The notes under the pieces were generated by a model, which worked only from the letters and a program-made list of their open reading frames with translations, made no database searches and was not told the DNA's origin. This document shows, piece after piece, positions 15,004-25,015 of a stretch of 64,000 nucleotides of DNA; position 1 is the first letter of the stretch, and each line of letters opens with the position of its first letter. The position numbers were made by a program, and so were the translations under genes. Location of the stretch: positions 62,001 to 126,000 of the forward strand of contig NZ_JAIEUI010000011.1 in NCBI RefSeq assembly GCF_022234545.1, in the 5' to 3' direction. This stretch comes from Paenibacillus piscarius (lineage in GTDB: Bacteria > Bacillota > Bacilli > Paenibacillales > Paenibacillaceae).

Positions 15004-17292
15004 CTAACCCTCCCCAGCACCATTACCATCACGGTCACCATTATGCAAGGGACTGCCCTGGGCTTTGCGGTATTCGCCCGGGGTGATGCCTTCGAGCTTC
15101 TTGAAGACGCGGATGAAGGACATGGGGTACAGATACCCCACGCGCTCCGCGACGCGCTGCACCGGCTCGGAGGTGCCGGCCAGCAGGCGCTTGGCCTCCT
15201 CCATGCGCAGGCGGGCCAGATAATCGACGAAGTTCTCGCCGATCTCCTCCTTGAAGATCCGGCTTACCGTCTTGGTGTTCATGGCGAAGCTGTCGGCAAC
15301 ATGGGTCAGGGAGAAGTCGGGATCAGCATAATTGCAGGCGATGAATTCGCGCACTTTATTGGCGAGCGTGTACTGCTCACGGTTCATCCGCAGGCTGCGC
15401 AGCGCCTCCTCCATCTCTTCCAGCGAAGCGACCAGCTCCCCGTGCAGCTCCTCAATCCATTCAAAAGACTCCGGCGAACGCGGAATCCCCCGCAGCCGCC
15501 CGCTGCTCCAGACTTCCTTCATCTCCGGCGGCAGTTCCCGCATCTCCCGGGACAGGCCGGTCTCCAGCAGCCTCAGCAACCGGACGATATCCTCCTTGGA
15601 GTAGTTGCCGCCTGCCAGCAGTTCAAAGATCCGCTCCATCTGTGGCTTCCACTCCGCGTTCCCCAGCCGGTAGAGCTGGGGAACGGCGCCGATGGCCTGA
15701 ACCAGCACATCCATGCCTTCTGCCGGAGGCAGCGGGCTTCCGGCTGGCGCGGCATAGACGCGGTCCGGGCCGGCGGTGATTTTGCGCTCCAGCGCCCCCA
15801 GCGCCTGGCGGTATGCGGCTGATAAGCCGCTGAGACCGGCGGCAGGTCCGCTGATGCCGAAGGTGACCGTGAACTTGAGATGCTGCTTCACCCAGGAGCG
15901 GGCAGACTCAGCAATGATCAGCGGCTTCTCTACAATATTCGCTGACGCTTCATCCGCAGAGCGGCGGAACAGCAGTCCGAGCCGGCCCGGGCCGATCCAC
16001 TCGGTCCACAGGGACACCCCTTCCTTCTCGGCGATCTCCTGAATTACACTGCGCAGCGTGAATTTGAACAAGGCCTGATCCCGGGCCGAGTAATCTGCGG
16101 CAAAAGCCTCATAGAAATCAATCTCGGCAATGCCCACCACCGCACCGGCGAGTTCACCATCCAGACCGATCCGCTGCGCTTCCCGGCTCCAGTTATCCGC
16201 CGACATCTGGCCGCTGTTCTCCAGCAGCTCCTTGAATAACTGATTCCGCCTGTGCAGAATCCCCTCGGCCTGCTGCTGCTCATAGCTGTTGGTCTGCTCA
16301 ATCAGGCTCTCCAGCGCATGGCCGATGAAGGCGAATTCGTCACCTTCCCTGCTCTGCGGCTTGAGGCCAAAAGCCCGCTCCTCCCCGAAGGCGTAAATCC
16401 GGCTCATGACCTGCTCAATCGGACGGTAATTCCGGTGGCTGATATACGTCATGGCAGCGATGCCGCCAATGATTGCGGCGAACCCCAGGACCGCCCAGAC
16501 ATTAGAGAAGGCCGACAACAGAGAGAAGGCCTTGGCCCGCTCCATGCCTACCTCGATCGTCCAGCCGGTATAGGAGGATGTGCGGCTGACTGTCTGACGC
16601 TGAGCCTGCGGCCCGGAGCAGGCCTCTCCCCCGGCAAAAGCGCGCCCCGCCGCATCCTTCAGGCAGATTTCCGTATTCGCCATGTTCATCTCCTGAATCA
16701 GCGCCTGCAGCGACTGCTTCCGCACGTTAATGACAATCAGCCCCTGCTCACCGGAGAAATACGGCACCTGCTCCACCAGCGAAATGACTGATTTCCGCTG
16801 ATCCTCACCGGGAAATAGCTGCAGCTCGCGGATTCCGCTCCAGACCGCACTGCCGGTATTCTTCATGGCAGACGCTATGAAGCTGCGGTCCCCGAAGTCC
16901 GGCAGACGGGAGGAGAAGTGCTGCATCAGTACCTTGCCGTCAGCTGCGCGGTATAGATAGACCGAATCAATCATCGGCAGCGGCGACATGAAATCCAGCA
17001 GTACCTCCGTTACCCCGTAATCGCGGTAAGGATCAAGCTTCCCCGGACGGTCAAAATAACTGCCCACCTGATCGTCCATCAGCAGGCTTTTGATCGTCAT
17101 CGTCTCCAGATTGCGCAGGGTAGTATCAACAATCTGCAGCACATTCTCTGCATATACACCGTTTGCCTTCGAGGTCTGCCGCTCCATTGCTTCATTTAAG
17201 GTCACGAAGAACAGAATAATCAGGCAGAACACCACGGCAAACAGGATGGGCAGATAGGAAAGAATCAGTCGGTACAGCCATTTCTTATGCAT
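15004..17292 (-). CDS. Membrane-anchored AraC-family regulator (YesS-type)
   Basis: One-component sensor regulator. Order: TM helix (about residues 8-30), extracellular Cache-like sensing region (about 30-280), second TM helix (about 285-305), HAMP-like linker with coiled coil, a middle region, and a C-terminal double-HTH AraC domain (last about 100 residues: FSLTHVADSFAMNTKTVSRI and PMSFIRVFKKLEGITPGEYR). Such proteins in Paenibacillus and B. subtilis (YesS) sense an outside glycan product and activate the adjoining cluster. AGGGG is 9 nt before ATG 17292, which I prefer over ATG 17301. It is the last gene of the run from GH105 to here. Confidence 0.88.
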   Translation of the reverse strand: MHKKWLYRLILSYLPILFAVVFCLIILFFVTLNEAMERQTSKANGVYAENVLQIVDTTLRNLETMTIKSLLMDDQVGSYFDRPGKLDPYRDYGVTEVLLDFMSPLPMIDSVYLYRAADGKVLMQHFSSRLPDFGDRSFIASAMKNTGSAVWSGIRELQLFPGEDQRKSVISLVEQVPYFSGEQGLIVINVRKQSLQALIQEMNMANTEICLKDAAGRAFAGGEACSGPQAQRQTVSRTSSYTGWTIEVGMERAKAFSLLSAFSNVWAVLGFAAIIGGIAAMTYISHRNYRPIEQVMSRIYAFGEERAFGLKPQSREGDEFAFIGHALESLIEQTNSYEQQQAEGILHRRNQLFKELLENSGQMSADNWSREAQRIGLDGELAGAVVGIAEIDFYEAFAADYSARDQALFKFTLRSVIQEIAEKEGVSLWTEWIGPGRLGLLFRRSADEASANIVEKPLIIAESARSWVKQHLKFTVTFGISGPAAGLSGLSAAYRQALGALERKITAGPDRVYAAPAGSPLPPAEGMDVLVQAIGAVPQLYRLGNAEWKPQMERIFELLAGGNYSKEDIVRLLRLLETGLSREMRELPPEMKEVWSSGRLRGIPRSPESFEWIEELHGELVASLEEMEEALRSLRMNREQYTLANKVREFIACNYADPDFSLTHVADSFAMNTKTVSRIFKEEIGENFVDYLARLRMEEAKRLLAGTSEPVQRVAERVGYLYPMSFIRVFKKLEGITPGEYRKAQGSPLHNGDRDGNGAGEG

Positions 17293-17379
17293 CGGTGTCA
17301 TCCCCTGTAAGTCCAGATGTTGGTGATCCTTTAAGGCTGCGGGTGCGGTCTACAGTACCGGATTCCGAAATGCAGGTGG

Positions 17380-20300
17380 TCAGTACCCCAGCTCAGTGCT
17401 GGCATTCCGGGAGACCAGTCCGAAGTACCCGGCTTCGCCAATCGCCCCGGCGGCGGTGTCCAGATAATTGAATACCTGCACCCCGTTAACCTTCAGGATC
17501 AGGCGTACACCCCCCGATTCTTGAAAAGCACCCAGCTGAACCCGTTTGCGCTCCCCAAAGGGCAGGAACGAATTAGGAATCGCCGGTCCGCCCAGGCTGG
17601 TCAGGCCCTCGATTGCGCCATAGATCACGGTCCGTACTCCGCTATTGAAGCGGTGCAGCTCAATGCCCGAGGCTCCAACGACCACCAGATACATGCTGCC
17701 GGTGCTGTAGTTCAGCTCCTTGCTCTGATTATTCAGCATCAGGGCATACCAGTTGGAGGAGCCGGGGCTGTCATTGATTTTCATAGTAAAATCCAGCAGC
17801 TCGTTCTGATACTTGCGGTTCTGGTAGATGATATGGCCGCCGGGTGCCCGCAGGGTCAGCGAATCCGTCCCGCTCTCCTTCAGCCCGTTGGCCGTTGCTG
17901 CTACATACCAGCCGTCCGGGTCCTGCACCTCGCCTTGCAGGGTATGATCGTAGGCACTCTCCTCATTCCATACCTTAACCTCATACTGCCCCTGCGTCAC
18001 AGTGCCCAAATACTCCGTAGCGAGTGTCAGGGTGGCCGTGCCGGTCTGATGGGCCGTTAACAGGCCGTCTCCGCTGAGACTGACGATGGAAGGATCGCTG
18101 CTTGTATAGGTGACTTCATCTAACTCCTCACGGTTGCCGAACAGCGTCTCGCCATAAGGCTGCAATTGCAGGTCTGTACCTTCACGGATGTAAGCAACAT
18201 GGCCGTCATGCCCCTCCAGCAGGACCGTGGACAGAGTGTCTCCCACGAACACATCTGTGCTGAGGGTGCGCAGCATGGAGCCATTCAGGATGCTCACTAC
18301 AAGCTTCGTCTGTCCCTGGCTGAGCCCGGTGACCTCACCCCCGCTGCTGACCGAGGCCACTGCCGGATCGAGAATGCTATAGAGGAAGGTGCTGGACGCT
18401 GTACTCAGCGGCCGGTCTTTGCCGTCCAGCGCCTGAAGGGATACCTGCCCGCTTGCACCGGCGGCCAGCTTAAGCGGAGCAAGCCTCCAGCGGCTGACCT
18501 GCCCTTCAGCAATGGAGACGTATTGAGGCTGAAGCCCCGCCTGCTCCATAATGGTCAGCGCCTCCTGCGGCCATGCGGCATCCGGCTGGACCAGATTATT
18601 CTGAAACAGCACATTGCGCCCGTTGTTGGTGTATCCGCCGGTTGTCGTATAGTTGTTCACGAAATCCACATCATGGATGGTCGGCACATACGCCATCGCC
18701 CAGCGGAGCGGAGAATGCCAGAGCGGAGCGTCCTTCAGATCAATGACGTTGTGTTCAAATTTCCAATAGGCAGAGCCTTCGTCCGTGTAGAGAACGGCAT
18801 TGCCGTCCATCTGGTTGCGGATGTAGTTGCCGCTGACCAGGTTTTTACCTTCGGCTGTGGCTCCTGTCGGGCCGAGACTGTAAATGGCACCGCCGTCCCG
18901 CAAACCCATGCCCATGAGGTCATAGATCAGATTGTTCTGAATTTTGACGTTGCGGGTGGCGGCATCAAACAGCTTATCCCAGCCGTAGCCGATATGCGTG
19001 CCGCTGTAAGGCAGATTGTACATTTCATTATGGCTGATATCCATATCCACCGGATACCCTGCCGATACGGCGGACGCTGATTTATAATCAATGCCGATAT
19101 CGTGAATCACATTGTTCAGCACATCATTATTCTTCATCAGCAGCCGGTCGTCTGCCGGATGATAGATATTGCGGTCCGACGAATTTGGCTGGCCCACGTT
19201 CAGCGCGCTGCCGGAAATATCATAGAAGCGGTTGCCCTCGATCAGGCTGTTCTGAACACCGTTCTGCATCCGCACCGCTGTAATCCCCAGCTTGGTGAAC
19301 TCGTTGCTGCGGAAATTCACCGTGTTCGCCAGCTCCAGCATCACCGCCGCATCGGTCAGCTCATCGGGGATGGACGGATAACGCAGATGGTTGTTCTGGG
19401 AATCGGAATGTCCCGCCGCCGTGCTGGGCCGGTTCCAGGTGGTATACATCCATTTCAGCCCTGCAAAATTCAGGTTGCGCACCGGCTCATCCGCTGATTC
19501 CCCGTAGATTGTAGCAAGCTGCTCCAGTACAGGAGCCACCACCTCTGCGGTGGAGAGATTCTCCCAGGCGCGCGGCTTGTAATACAGCATCCCTTCCTGG
19601 CGGTTATAGTACCATTCGCCAGGCTCATCCAGCAGCTCAAACGCATTCTCATAATAGACCGGAACGGTCGCTGAGGTTAACCCCCGGTTGAAGACCGCGC
19701 TGCGGCCCGGCTCCTGGAGCACAATCTGCGCTTTGCCGCCTGAGGAAGCGATAGACGCTACTTTGATCCGGGAATTCGTCCACAGCTCATTATATACAAG
19801 CTCCATATCGGGAATATTGCCCCACCCGGCCAGCTCCGGGTTATCGGATGTATAGCCGGTGGCTGTTTTGACCGGATTAACCAGCCCTGCCGTACTGCGG
19901 GCCCGGACCGCGCGGATACCGTCGACAAATAGCTGCCGGGTCTGAAGGCCGGTTCCTACGTTAGCCCTGTAGATCCCCTTGGCACTGTCGAACACTGCCC
20001 AGTCCGTGACGGACTGTCCGCCGCTGATGGCTGCCTGCTCTCCGGGATAGCTGCGGTAAGTAACAAAATAACCGTTCGTCCCGGAATCCTCAGGTGTGAA
20101 GGCCAGCGGCTCACTCAGCGTATAGGTGCCTTCCCTCAGGTTCACCACGATATCCGCGTCCATATCGTCATTCAGCAGGCGAACCGCCTCCTGCGCCCGG
20201 GCAATGGTGCGGAAGGGTGCTGCTTCTGTACCGTTATTGCTATCGTTCCCGTCAGGAGCGACATACAGCTCCTGACCAGTAGTGCGCCCGGTAACGGTGA

Positions 20301-21456
20301 CATCCGTCTCGGCGCGGACGCTTCCGGTCTCATCGGTCACGAACACGGTTGTCGTTCCGGGGCTGACACCCGTCAATTCCCCGTAGCGGTCAATGACGGC
20401 GATGCTCTCGTCCTCCGTTCCCCACTGGATGCCGGTGTCGGTATTATTTTCGGGTGTTACCGCTGCCTGAAGCAGCACCCGTGAACCCGCGGGGACAGCC
20501 CGCGCCAGCGGAGCCAGCACGATCTCCGTGACCGGAGTCTCGTAGACGGCTACTGTCGCAGTGACGGCCGGAAGCCCCTCATTCGGCTGGGCCGTCACCA
20601 CGGTCGTTCCCTGACGGATGCCTGTGACCAGACCGTTGCCGTCCACTGTGGCGACCCCGCCGTTACCGGAGGACCAGACAGCCGTCTGATCGGTAGCATC
20701 CGCAGGGGTGAACTGAAGAGGCAGGGACAGCTTCTCGCCTCTCCGCAGACTGTAGCTGTCCTGGGAAAAGGCCGCACTAAACGCCTGCTTGTATCCGCTT
20801 ACAATAAAATTGTCAAAGCCGATCTTGCCGATGCTGTCTTTATAGAAGCCCATATAAAAGGAGGTTAAAGCCCCTCCCTCGGCCATCGGCTCCTTCGTCA
20901 GCAGACGGTTGCCGTCAATGGACAGATCGAAGGTATGGCCGCCGCCGTCTAGCGACAGACGCACCTCATGCCATACGCCTGCCGATACCGGCAGGACGGA
21001 GGTCCAGGAGCCGGCGCCTTTTTTCATATAGCTGAACGCCCCGTTGTTAATGGCGAACTTCACCAGCGGCACGGAACCGCTCTGCGGGGTGGGCAGATAG
21101 ATCACGGCTCCGGTCTGCTCGGCTCTGAAGGAATAGCTGAACATGCTTCTGTACGTCACATCGGTAACGGTTCTGCTGATGCTGTAGCTGCTGGCAAGCT
21201 TGCTGGTCTGCTCCAGCTCCAGCAGCTTGCCGGGATACCCCTCCCACGCCTGCACCCCCACACTCACTCCCTGGGGAGGTGTCTTAATCGTCCATCCGGC
21301 CGGCTTCGCACCGGTGCTATACGTCTCAAAGGTCTCTTCCAGCCTGTAATCACTATCCGCCCGGGCAACAGATCCAAGGTCTGCCGGGAGAAGGCCCAGC
21401 AGCAGCACCATAATGATAGCGTATACAAAAAACGGTTTCCGGCTTGATTGTCTCAT
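17380..21456 (-). CDS. Secreted GH141-like right-handed beta-helix protein with Big2 domains
   Basis: 1358 residues. A signal peptide is clear (MRQSSRKPFFVYAIIMVLLL, cleavage near SVARA-DSD). Then come a laminin-G/concanavalin-like domain (about 25-215), two bacterial Ig-like Big2 domains (about 220-385) and a parallel beta-helix starting LYVAPDGNDSNNGTEAAPFR (about 395-1000). Further Big2-like domains and a final beta-sandwich follow. The segments SYPGEQAAISGG, RQLFVDGIRAVRAR and FELLDEPGEWYYN resemble the GH141-related family, whose known members are fucosidases or xylanases. No LPXTG or SLH anchor is seen. It is the only clearly secreted enzyme of this cluster, so it probably makes the fragments that are imported. 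AAGGTGG precedes ATG 21456. Confidence 0.7.
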   Translation of the reverse strand: MRQSSRKPFFVYAIIMVLLLGLLPADLGSVARADSDYRLEETFETYSTGAKPAGWTIKTPPQGVSVGVQAWEGYPGKLLELEQTSKLASSYSISRTVTDVTYRSMFSYSFRAEQTGAVIYLPTPQSGSVPLVKFAINNGAFSYMKKGAGSWTSVLPVSAGVWHEVRLSLDGGGHTFDLSIDGNRLLTKEPMAEGGALTSFYMGFYKDSIGKIGFDNFIVSGYKQAFSAAFSQDSYSLRRGEKLSLPLQFTPADATDQTAVWSSGNGGVATVDGNGLVTGIRQGTTVVTAQPNEGLPAVTATVAVYETPVTEIVLAPLARAVPAGSRVLLQAAVTPENNTDTGIQWGTEDESIAVIDRYGELTGVSPGTTTVFVTDETGSVRAETDVTVTGRTTGQELYVAPDGNDSNNGTEAAPFRTIARAQEAVRLLNDDMDADIVVNLREGTYTLSEPLAFTPEDSGTNGYFVTYRSYPGEQAAISGGQSVTDWAVFDSAKGIYRANVGTGLQTRQLFVDGIRAVRARSTAGLVNPVKTATGYTSDNPELAGWGNIPDMELVYNELWTNSRIKVASIASSGGKAQIVLQEPGRSAVFNRGLTSATVPVYYENAFELLDEPGEWYYNRQEGMLYYKPRAWENLSTAEVVAPVLEQLATIYGESADEPVRNLNFAGLKWMYTTWNRPSTAAGHSDSQNNHLRYPSIPDELTDAAVMLELANTVNFRSNEFTKLGITAVRMQNGVQNSLIEGNRFYDISGSALNVGQPNSSDRNIYHPADDRLLMKNNDVLNNVIHDIGIDYKSASAVSAGYPVDMDISHNEMYNLPYSGTHIGYGWDKLFDAATRNVKIQNNLIYDLMGMGLRDGGAIYSLGPTGATAEGKNLVSGNYIRNQMDGNAVLYTDEGSAYWKFEHNVIDLKDAPLWHSPLRWAMAYVPTIHDVDFVNNYTTTGGYTNNGRNVLFQNNLVQPDAAWPQEALTIMEQAGLQPQYVSIAEGQVSRWRLAPLKLAAGASGQVSLQALDGKDRPLSTASSTFLYSILDPAVASVSSGGEVTGLSQGQTKLVVSILNGSMLRTLSTDVFVGDTLSTVLLEGHDGHVAYIREGTDLQLQPYGETLFGNREELDEVTYTSSDPSIVSLSGDGLLTAHQTGTATLTLATEYLGTVTQGQYEVKVWNEESAYDHTLQGEVQDPDGWYVAATANGLKESGTDSLTLRAPGGHIIYQNRKYQNELLDFTMKINDSPGSSNWYALMLNNQSKELNYSTGSMYLVVVGASGIELHRFNSGVRTVIYGAIEGLTSLGGPAIPNSFLPFGERKRVQLGAFQESGGVRLILKVNGVQVFNYLDTAAGAIGEAGYFGLVSRNASTELGY

Positions 21457-21491
21457 AATAGCCACCTTTCCGTATGGAAGCAAGTATTGTG

Positions 21492-23267
21492 TTACAGGGC
21501 GTACGGATCAACGGTCAGCTGAACCGGGGGCTGGTGGCCCGCAGTCAGCCTAATGCTGTGTATCCGGGCCCACGGCTCACGCGGCACCTCCCGGTCATCC
21601 TGCACCGTATCCTCAATCGTCACCGTATCAAGCAGCCTCTGGATGTCCGCCGGCTCCGCAGCTTCGTCCAGACATACCACCGCCCAGCCCGCTTCCAGCC
21701 GGGGCAGTGCCAGCATCTTGCTGCTGCCGGAATAGAGCACCTGGCGGAGCCTGATCCGTCCTTCCTCCCGCACCACCGTGACCGGCAGTACGGCGTGAGC
21801 TTCCGCCTTGGAATCCAGGCCCCTGAGCGCCGTGACTGCTACCGCGCAGTCCAGGTAACGCAGCACCAGCCATTCCCTGTCCCCGGCAGTATTCACTACA
21901 GCTTCCACCTCGCCGTCATAGCGGTGGATCAGCCATTCATCGGCTATCTCCGCTGCCCGGTTATGCACCCGGGTCATCGAGCGGACCACCACCAGCGCGT
22001 TGCCCTGCTGGGCGGAACGCGTCTCTACCTCCGGGTACAGCGGCTCGGAGAACAAGGCGGGCATCAGATAGGCACTGCGGTACTCCTCCGCCGGATGCGT
22101 CCGCACCGCAGCGGAATCATCCACATACCAGCGCAGATAGGACACCTGCTGCTCTCTTACGCTGAAGCTGACCGGGAAGCTCTGCCAGCCCAGCCCCCAG
22201 GCCGGATTCTGGTAGCTGCCCGGCATGACCGGAAAACGGTTAATGCTGCCCAGCCGGGTACGCTGCCCGATCCAGGTATAGGCGCGCGAGGCATCGAAGA
22301 TCCGCTCCTCGCGAATGCGCGGGACCGGCAGCACAGCGGGGGCGTGCTCCCGTGGCGGCAGATCCGCCGCGAACAGCAGGCCCCCCGCCAGATCGTTAAG
22401 CGAGAAGGTCTGCTCCGCCAGAGTACTGACCCCCGTCACACCGGCAACCGTCCACAGCAGGCTCTGCCGCGAGGTCTCTCCCCGGAAGTTATAGCTGCGG
22501 ATCGAAGGCACGAATTCCTCTCCGTCATGGAAGAGGAGCAGCTGTTTCAGGGCATCCATCTGCACAGACAGCCGTCCGGCCAGCCCGCGGTCATGCTCCT
22601 GCAGCACAGAACGGGCAATGCTCAGCGCGTTCATCATCACCCCTTGATACACCAGGCTGATATTCTCTCCCCAGCCCCAGCCCCGGCGGACCGTATATTC
22701 CTCCCACCGCTTGAAATAGGCGGTTGCCGTCCGGAGATATTCCGGTTCCCCGAGGAAGTGGGCCACCGCCAGCAGCATCGCCCCGTCACTCATCGTTTTG
22801 TTCGGGTAGAACAGCTCCGGCGAACGGCATTCCCTGGAGAACCAGGCCGCCGCATGACGGAACATGCGCTGCATAATATCCAGATGGCTGGCCGGGAACA
22901 CGCCGGGACTGGTGAGGCGCACCGCCACCAGCGGCATGAGAATGAAGAAGGCCGCATTGGAATCCTGAATCACGCTCTCCTCCCGGTACCAGAGAAAGCC
23001 TCCGTAATCCGGGTGCTCCGGGTCAGTGAATTGCAGCGCCGCAATGGCTTCGAGCATCTCCAGCCCGGCCGCTTCATCCAGCCGTCCCAGCAAGGTACCG
23101 TAAGCATAATATCCGGCCGAGTACCGGGCCTCATGGCAATACGGCAGTTGAGCCATCTGCCGGGTATGCCCGGGCCGGTCATAGCGGACCAGCCCTGCCT
23201 CGATTACAATATCCGCCGAGGCGGCGGCATAGCTTTTTTCGAGAATCTGTCTAATCTCATAATTCAA
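21492..23267 (-). CDS. Unrecognised 591-aa protein, probable alpha/alpha-toroid enzyme
   Basis: No family recognised with certainty. The first about 330 residues are helical with Trp/Tyr-rich turns (HPDYGGFLWYREE, WFSRECRSPELFYPNKTMSD, RRGWGWGENISLVYQ), the look of an (alpha/alpha) toroid. The last about 250 residues are beta-rich. This toroid-plus-sandwich layout is shared by polysaccharide lyases (PL8, PL21) and several hydrolases, so a glycan-active role is a fair guess, supported by its place between the binding protein and the beta-helix protein. No signal peptide, so cytoplasmic. 32 bp downstream of the binding-protein gene. Confidence 0.6.
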   Translation of the reverse strand: MNYEIRQILEKSYAAASADIVIEAGLVRYDRPGHTRQMAQLPYCHEARYSAGYYAYGTLLGRLDEAAGLEMLEAIAALQFTDPEHPDYGGFLWYREESVIQDSNAAFFILMPLVAVRLTSPGVFPASHLDIMQRMFRHAAAWFSRECRSPELFYPNKTMSDGAMLLAVAHFLGEPEYLRTATAYFKRWEEYTVRRGWGWGENISLVYQGVMMNALSIARSVLQEHDRGLAGRLSVQMDALKQLLLFHDGEEFVPSIRSYNFRGETSRQSLLWTVAGVTGVSTLAEQTFSLNDLAGGLLFAADLPPREHAPAVLPVPRIREERIFDASRAYTWIGQRTRLGSINRFPVMPGSYQNPAWGLGWQSFPVSFSVREQQVSYLRWYVDDSAAVRTHPAEEYRSAYLMPALFSEPLYPEVETRSAQQGNALVVVRSMTRVHNRAAEIADEWLIHRYDGEVEAVVNTAGDREWLVLRYLDCAVAVTALRGLDSKAEAHAVLPVTVVREEGRIRLRQVLYSGSSKMLALPRLEAGWAVVCLDEAAEPADIQRLLDTVTIEDTVQDDREVPREPWARIHSIRLTAGHQPPVQLTVDPYAL

Positions 23268-23299
23268 TGCTGCCCGCCCCCTGTACTTGAAAACATCTG

Positions 23300-24958
23300 T
23301 TATTCCACCGTGCTCAATTGCTTGCCCATTTCATAAATATCCTTCAGCATAATGGCATCCGCTTTATGCTCCTGATACCAGGAGGCATAGAATTCATCGA
23401 CCTTGGTGCCGCCTGCCTTCTCCCAGACCCCCTTGGCTTCTTCAATGAACTGGTCCACCGAAGCCGGATCGGAGCTGACGATAGCCTGCATGGCCCGGTC
23501 GAGGATCGTTTTATTCGCATTGGTGTTTATCTGGGTCAGCTCCTGCGGCAGCAGCGGCAGGAAGGCCTTCTGCGTAATGCCGACAATCGGACGGTCCGGG
23601 TTCATATACAGCTTCTCAGCCATTTTGTAGATTTCGATGAAATCCTGCTCCGCCGGTGTAGGGTTCACCTTGTTCTTCAGCCCGTAATTTTTGCCGATCA
23701 GCGGGGTGAGCATCCCCATATCGCGGTTATACTCCAGCTCCTTCTTGTTCTTCTCCGGGTCGATCACCTCGGCACGGCCATCGGCGGTTTTCTTGTAATG
23801 GACCCCTTCGATCCCGTTCTGAATCGTGGTGGTATAGGTTTCTGTTACCATGAAATCAATCATTTTCATGACGGATTCGGGGTCCTTGGCTGCTGCATTC
23901 ACCATCCCGGTCATCTGAATCGGCGAGGTCAGCGTCGGGCTGAACTGGCCAAATTCCGTCGTTGGCAGGGCAATCGGGATTACCTCAGCCTCCGGCGAGT
24001 TCTTCTTGAGCGTCTCATACGTGCTGACATCAGCCCCGTTGCCGCCGTAAATGCCCAGCTTGCCGGAGATCCAGTCCTGCTTCTGCTTTTCGCCGTTCTT
24101 GTCGGTCACGAAGTCCTTATCCGCCACCCCGGCCGCATACAGCTCCTTCTGGAAGGAGACCGCCGCCTTGATCCGGTCCCAGTCATGCACCACCTGGTCA
24201 TTCTCCAGCACCCACGGATACTGGTCTTCGCCGAACAGCGTAAATCCGGTGCCGAACATGTTGTTCAAAATAATACCGGCCACGAAGCTGAGCCCGGTTC
24301 CATACGTATCTGCTTTGCCGTTGCCGTCCGGGTCCTGCTCCGTGAAGGCCTTCGCGACCTTCAGCAGCTCCTCCGGTGTGGTGGGCACCTCCAGATTCAG
24401 CTTCTTCAGCCAGTCATTGCGGATAAACAGATAGTGCTGCGGGCCGAACTGGACCGGACGCCCCACCGTATACAGCTTGCCGTCCGCCATAGTGCCTGCC
24501 TTGCGCAGCGCCGGATATTTCTCCAGCATCGCCTTATACTCTGTACTGCTGCTGTCGATCAGGTCATCCAGCGGCAGCAGCTGCTTCTGGTTATAGAGCT
24601 GGCCCTGGTAAGCGGTATCAAATTCAAAGATCAGGTCGGGGGCGGATTTCGAGGCGAACAGCACATTGAACTTTTGCAGAGATTCGAAGCGCGGAACCGT
24701 AACGTATTTGACATTCACTGGCCCGTTCTCGTTGACCCATTGAGTCCAGCGGTTGTCGCTCATAGTCCCCTCTTCTGCGGGTACGGAGCCGCGGTCGTAC
24801 AGCGAGACGGTGATGGACCCGCGCTTGCCGGAGCCCTCTCCCTTGTCTGTTCCCTGCGTGGCGGCATTGTTGCCGCCGCAGCCTGATACCGCGATGGCAA
24901 GCAGCACGGATGCTGCACCGGCAGCGGTTGCTTTTCTAATCCGGGGTGAATTGTACAT
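23300..24958 (-). CDS. Sugar ABC transporter binding lipoprotein (LplA-type)
   Basis: Extracytoplasmic oligosaccharide receptor. 552 residues, with a lipoprotein signal (hydrophobic run then lipobox AVSGC, Cys27), a Gly/Asn-rich tether and a family-1 binding fold (FASKSAPDLIFEFDTAYQGQ near 100, DWLKKLNLEVPTTPEELL near 180). AGGAGGG lies 10 nt before ATG 24958. It follows two permease genes of the LplB and YtcP types in the usual order. No ATPase gene is present, so a shared MsmX-type ATPase is expected. Confidence 0.92.
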   Translation of the reverse strand: MYNSPRIRKATAAGAASVLLAIAVSGCGGNNAATQGTDKGEGSGKRGSITVSLYDRGSVPAEEGTMSDNRWTQWVNENGPVNVKYVTVPRFESLQKFNVLFASKSAPDLIFEFDTAYQGQLYNQKQLLPLDDLIDSSSTEYKAMLEKYPALRKAGTMADGKLYTVGRPVQFGPQHYLFIRNDWLKKLNLEVPTTPEELLKVAKAFTEQDPDGNGKADTYGTGLSFVAGIILNNMFGTGFTLFGEDQYPWVLENDQVVHDWDRIKAAVSFQKELYAAGVADKDFVTDKNGEKQKQDWISGKLGIYGGNGADVSTYETLKKNSPEAEVIPIALPTTEFGQFSPTLTSPIQMTGMVNAAAKDPESVMKMIDFMVTETYTTTIQNGIEGVHYKKTADGRAEVIDPEKNKKELEYNRDMGMLTPLIGKNYGLKNKVNPTPAEQDFIEIYKMAEKLYMNPDRPIVGITQKAFLPLLPQELTQINTNANKTILDRAMQAIVSSDPASVDQFIEEAKGVWEKAGGTKVDEFYASWYQEHKADAIMLKDIYEMGKQLSTVE

Positions 24959-25015
24959 ATGAGTATGACCCTCCTATAATGGCGTTCTGGTTGTTGCGGT
25001 ATGGCACAGCAGCGG

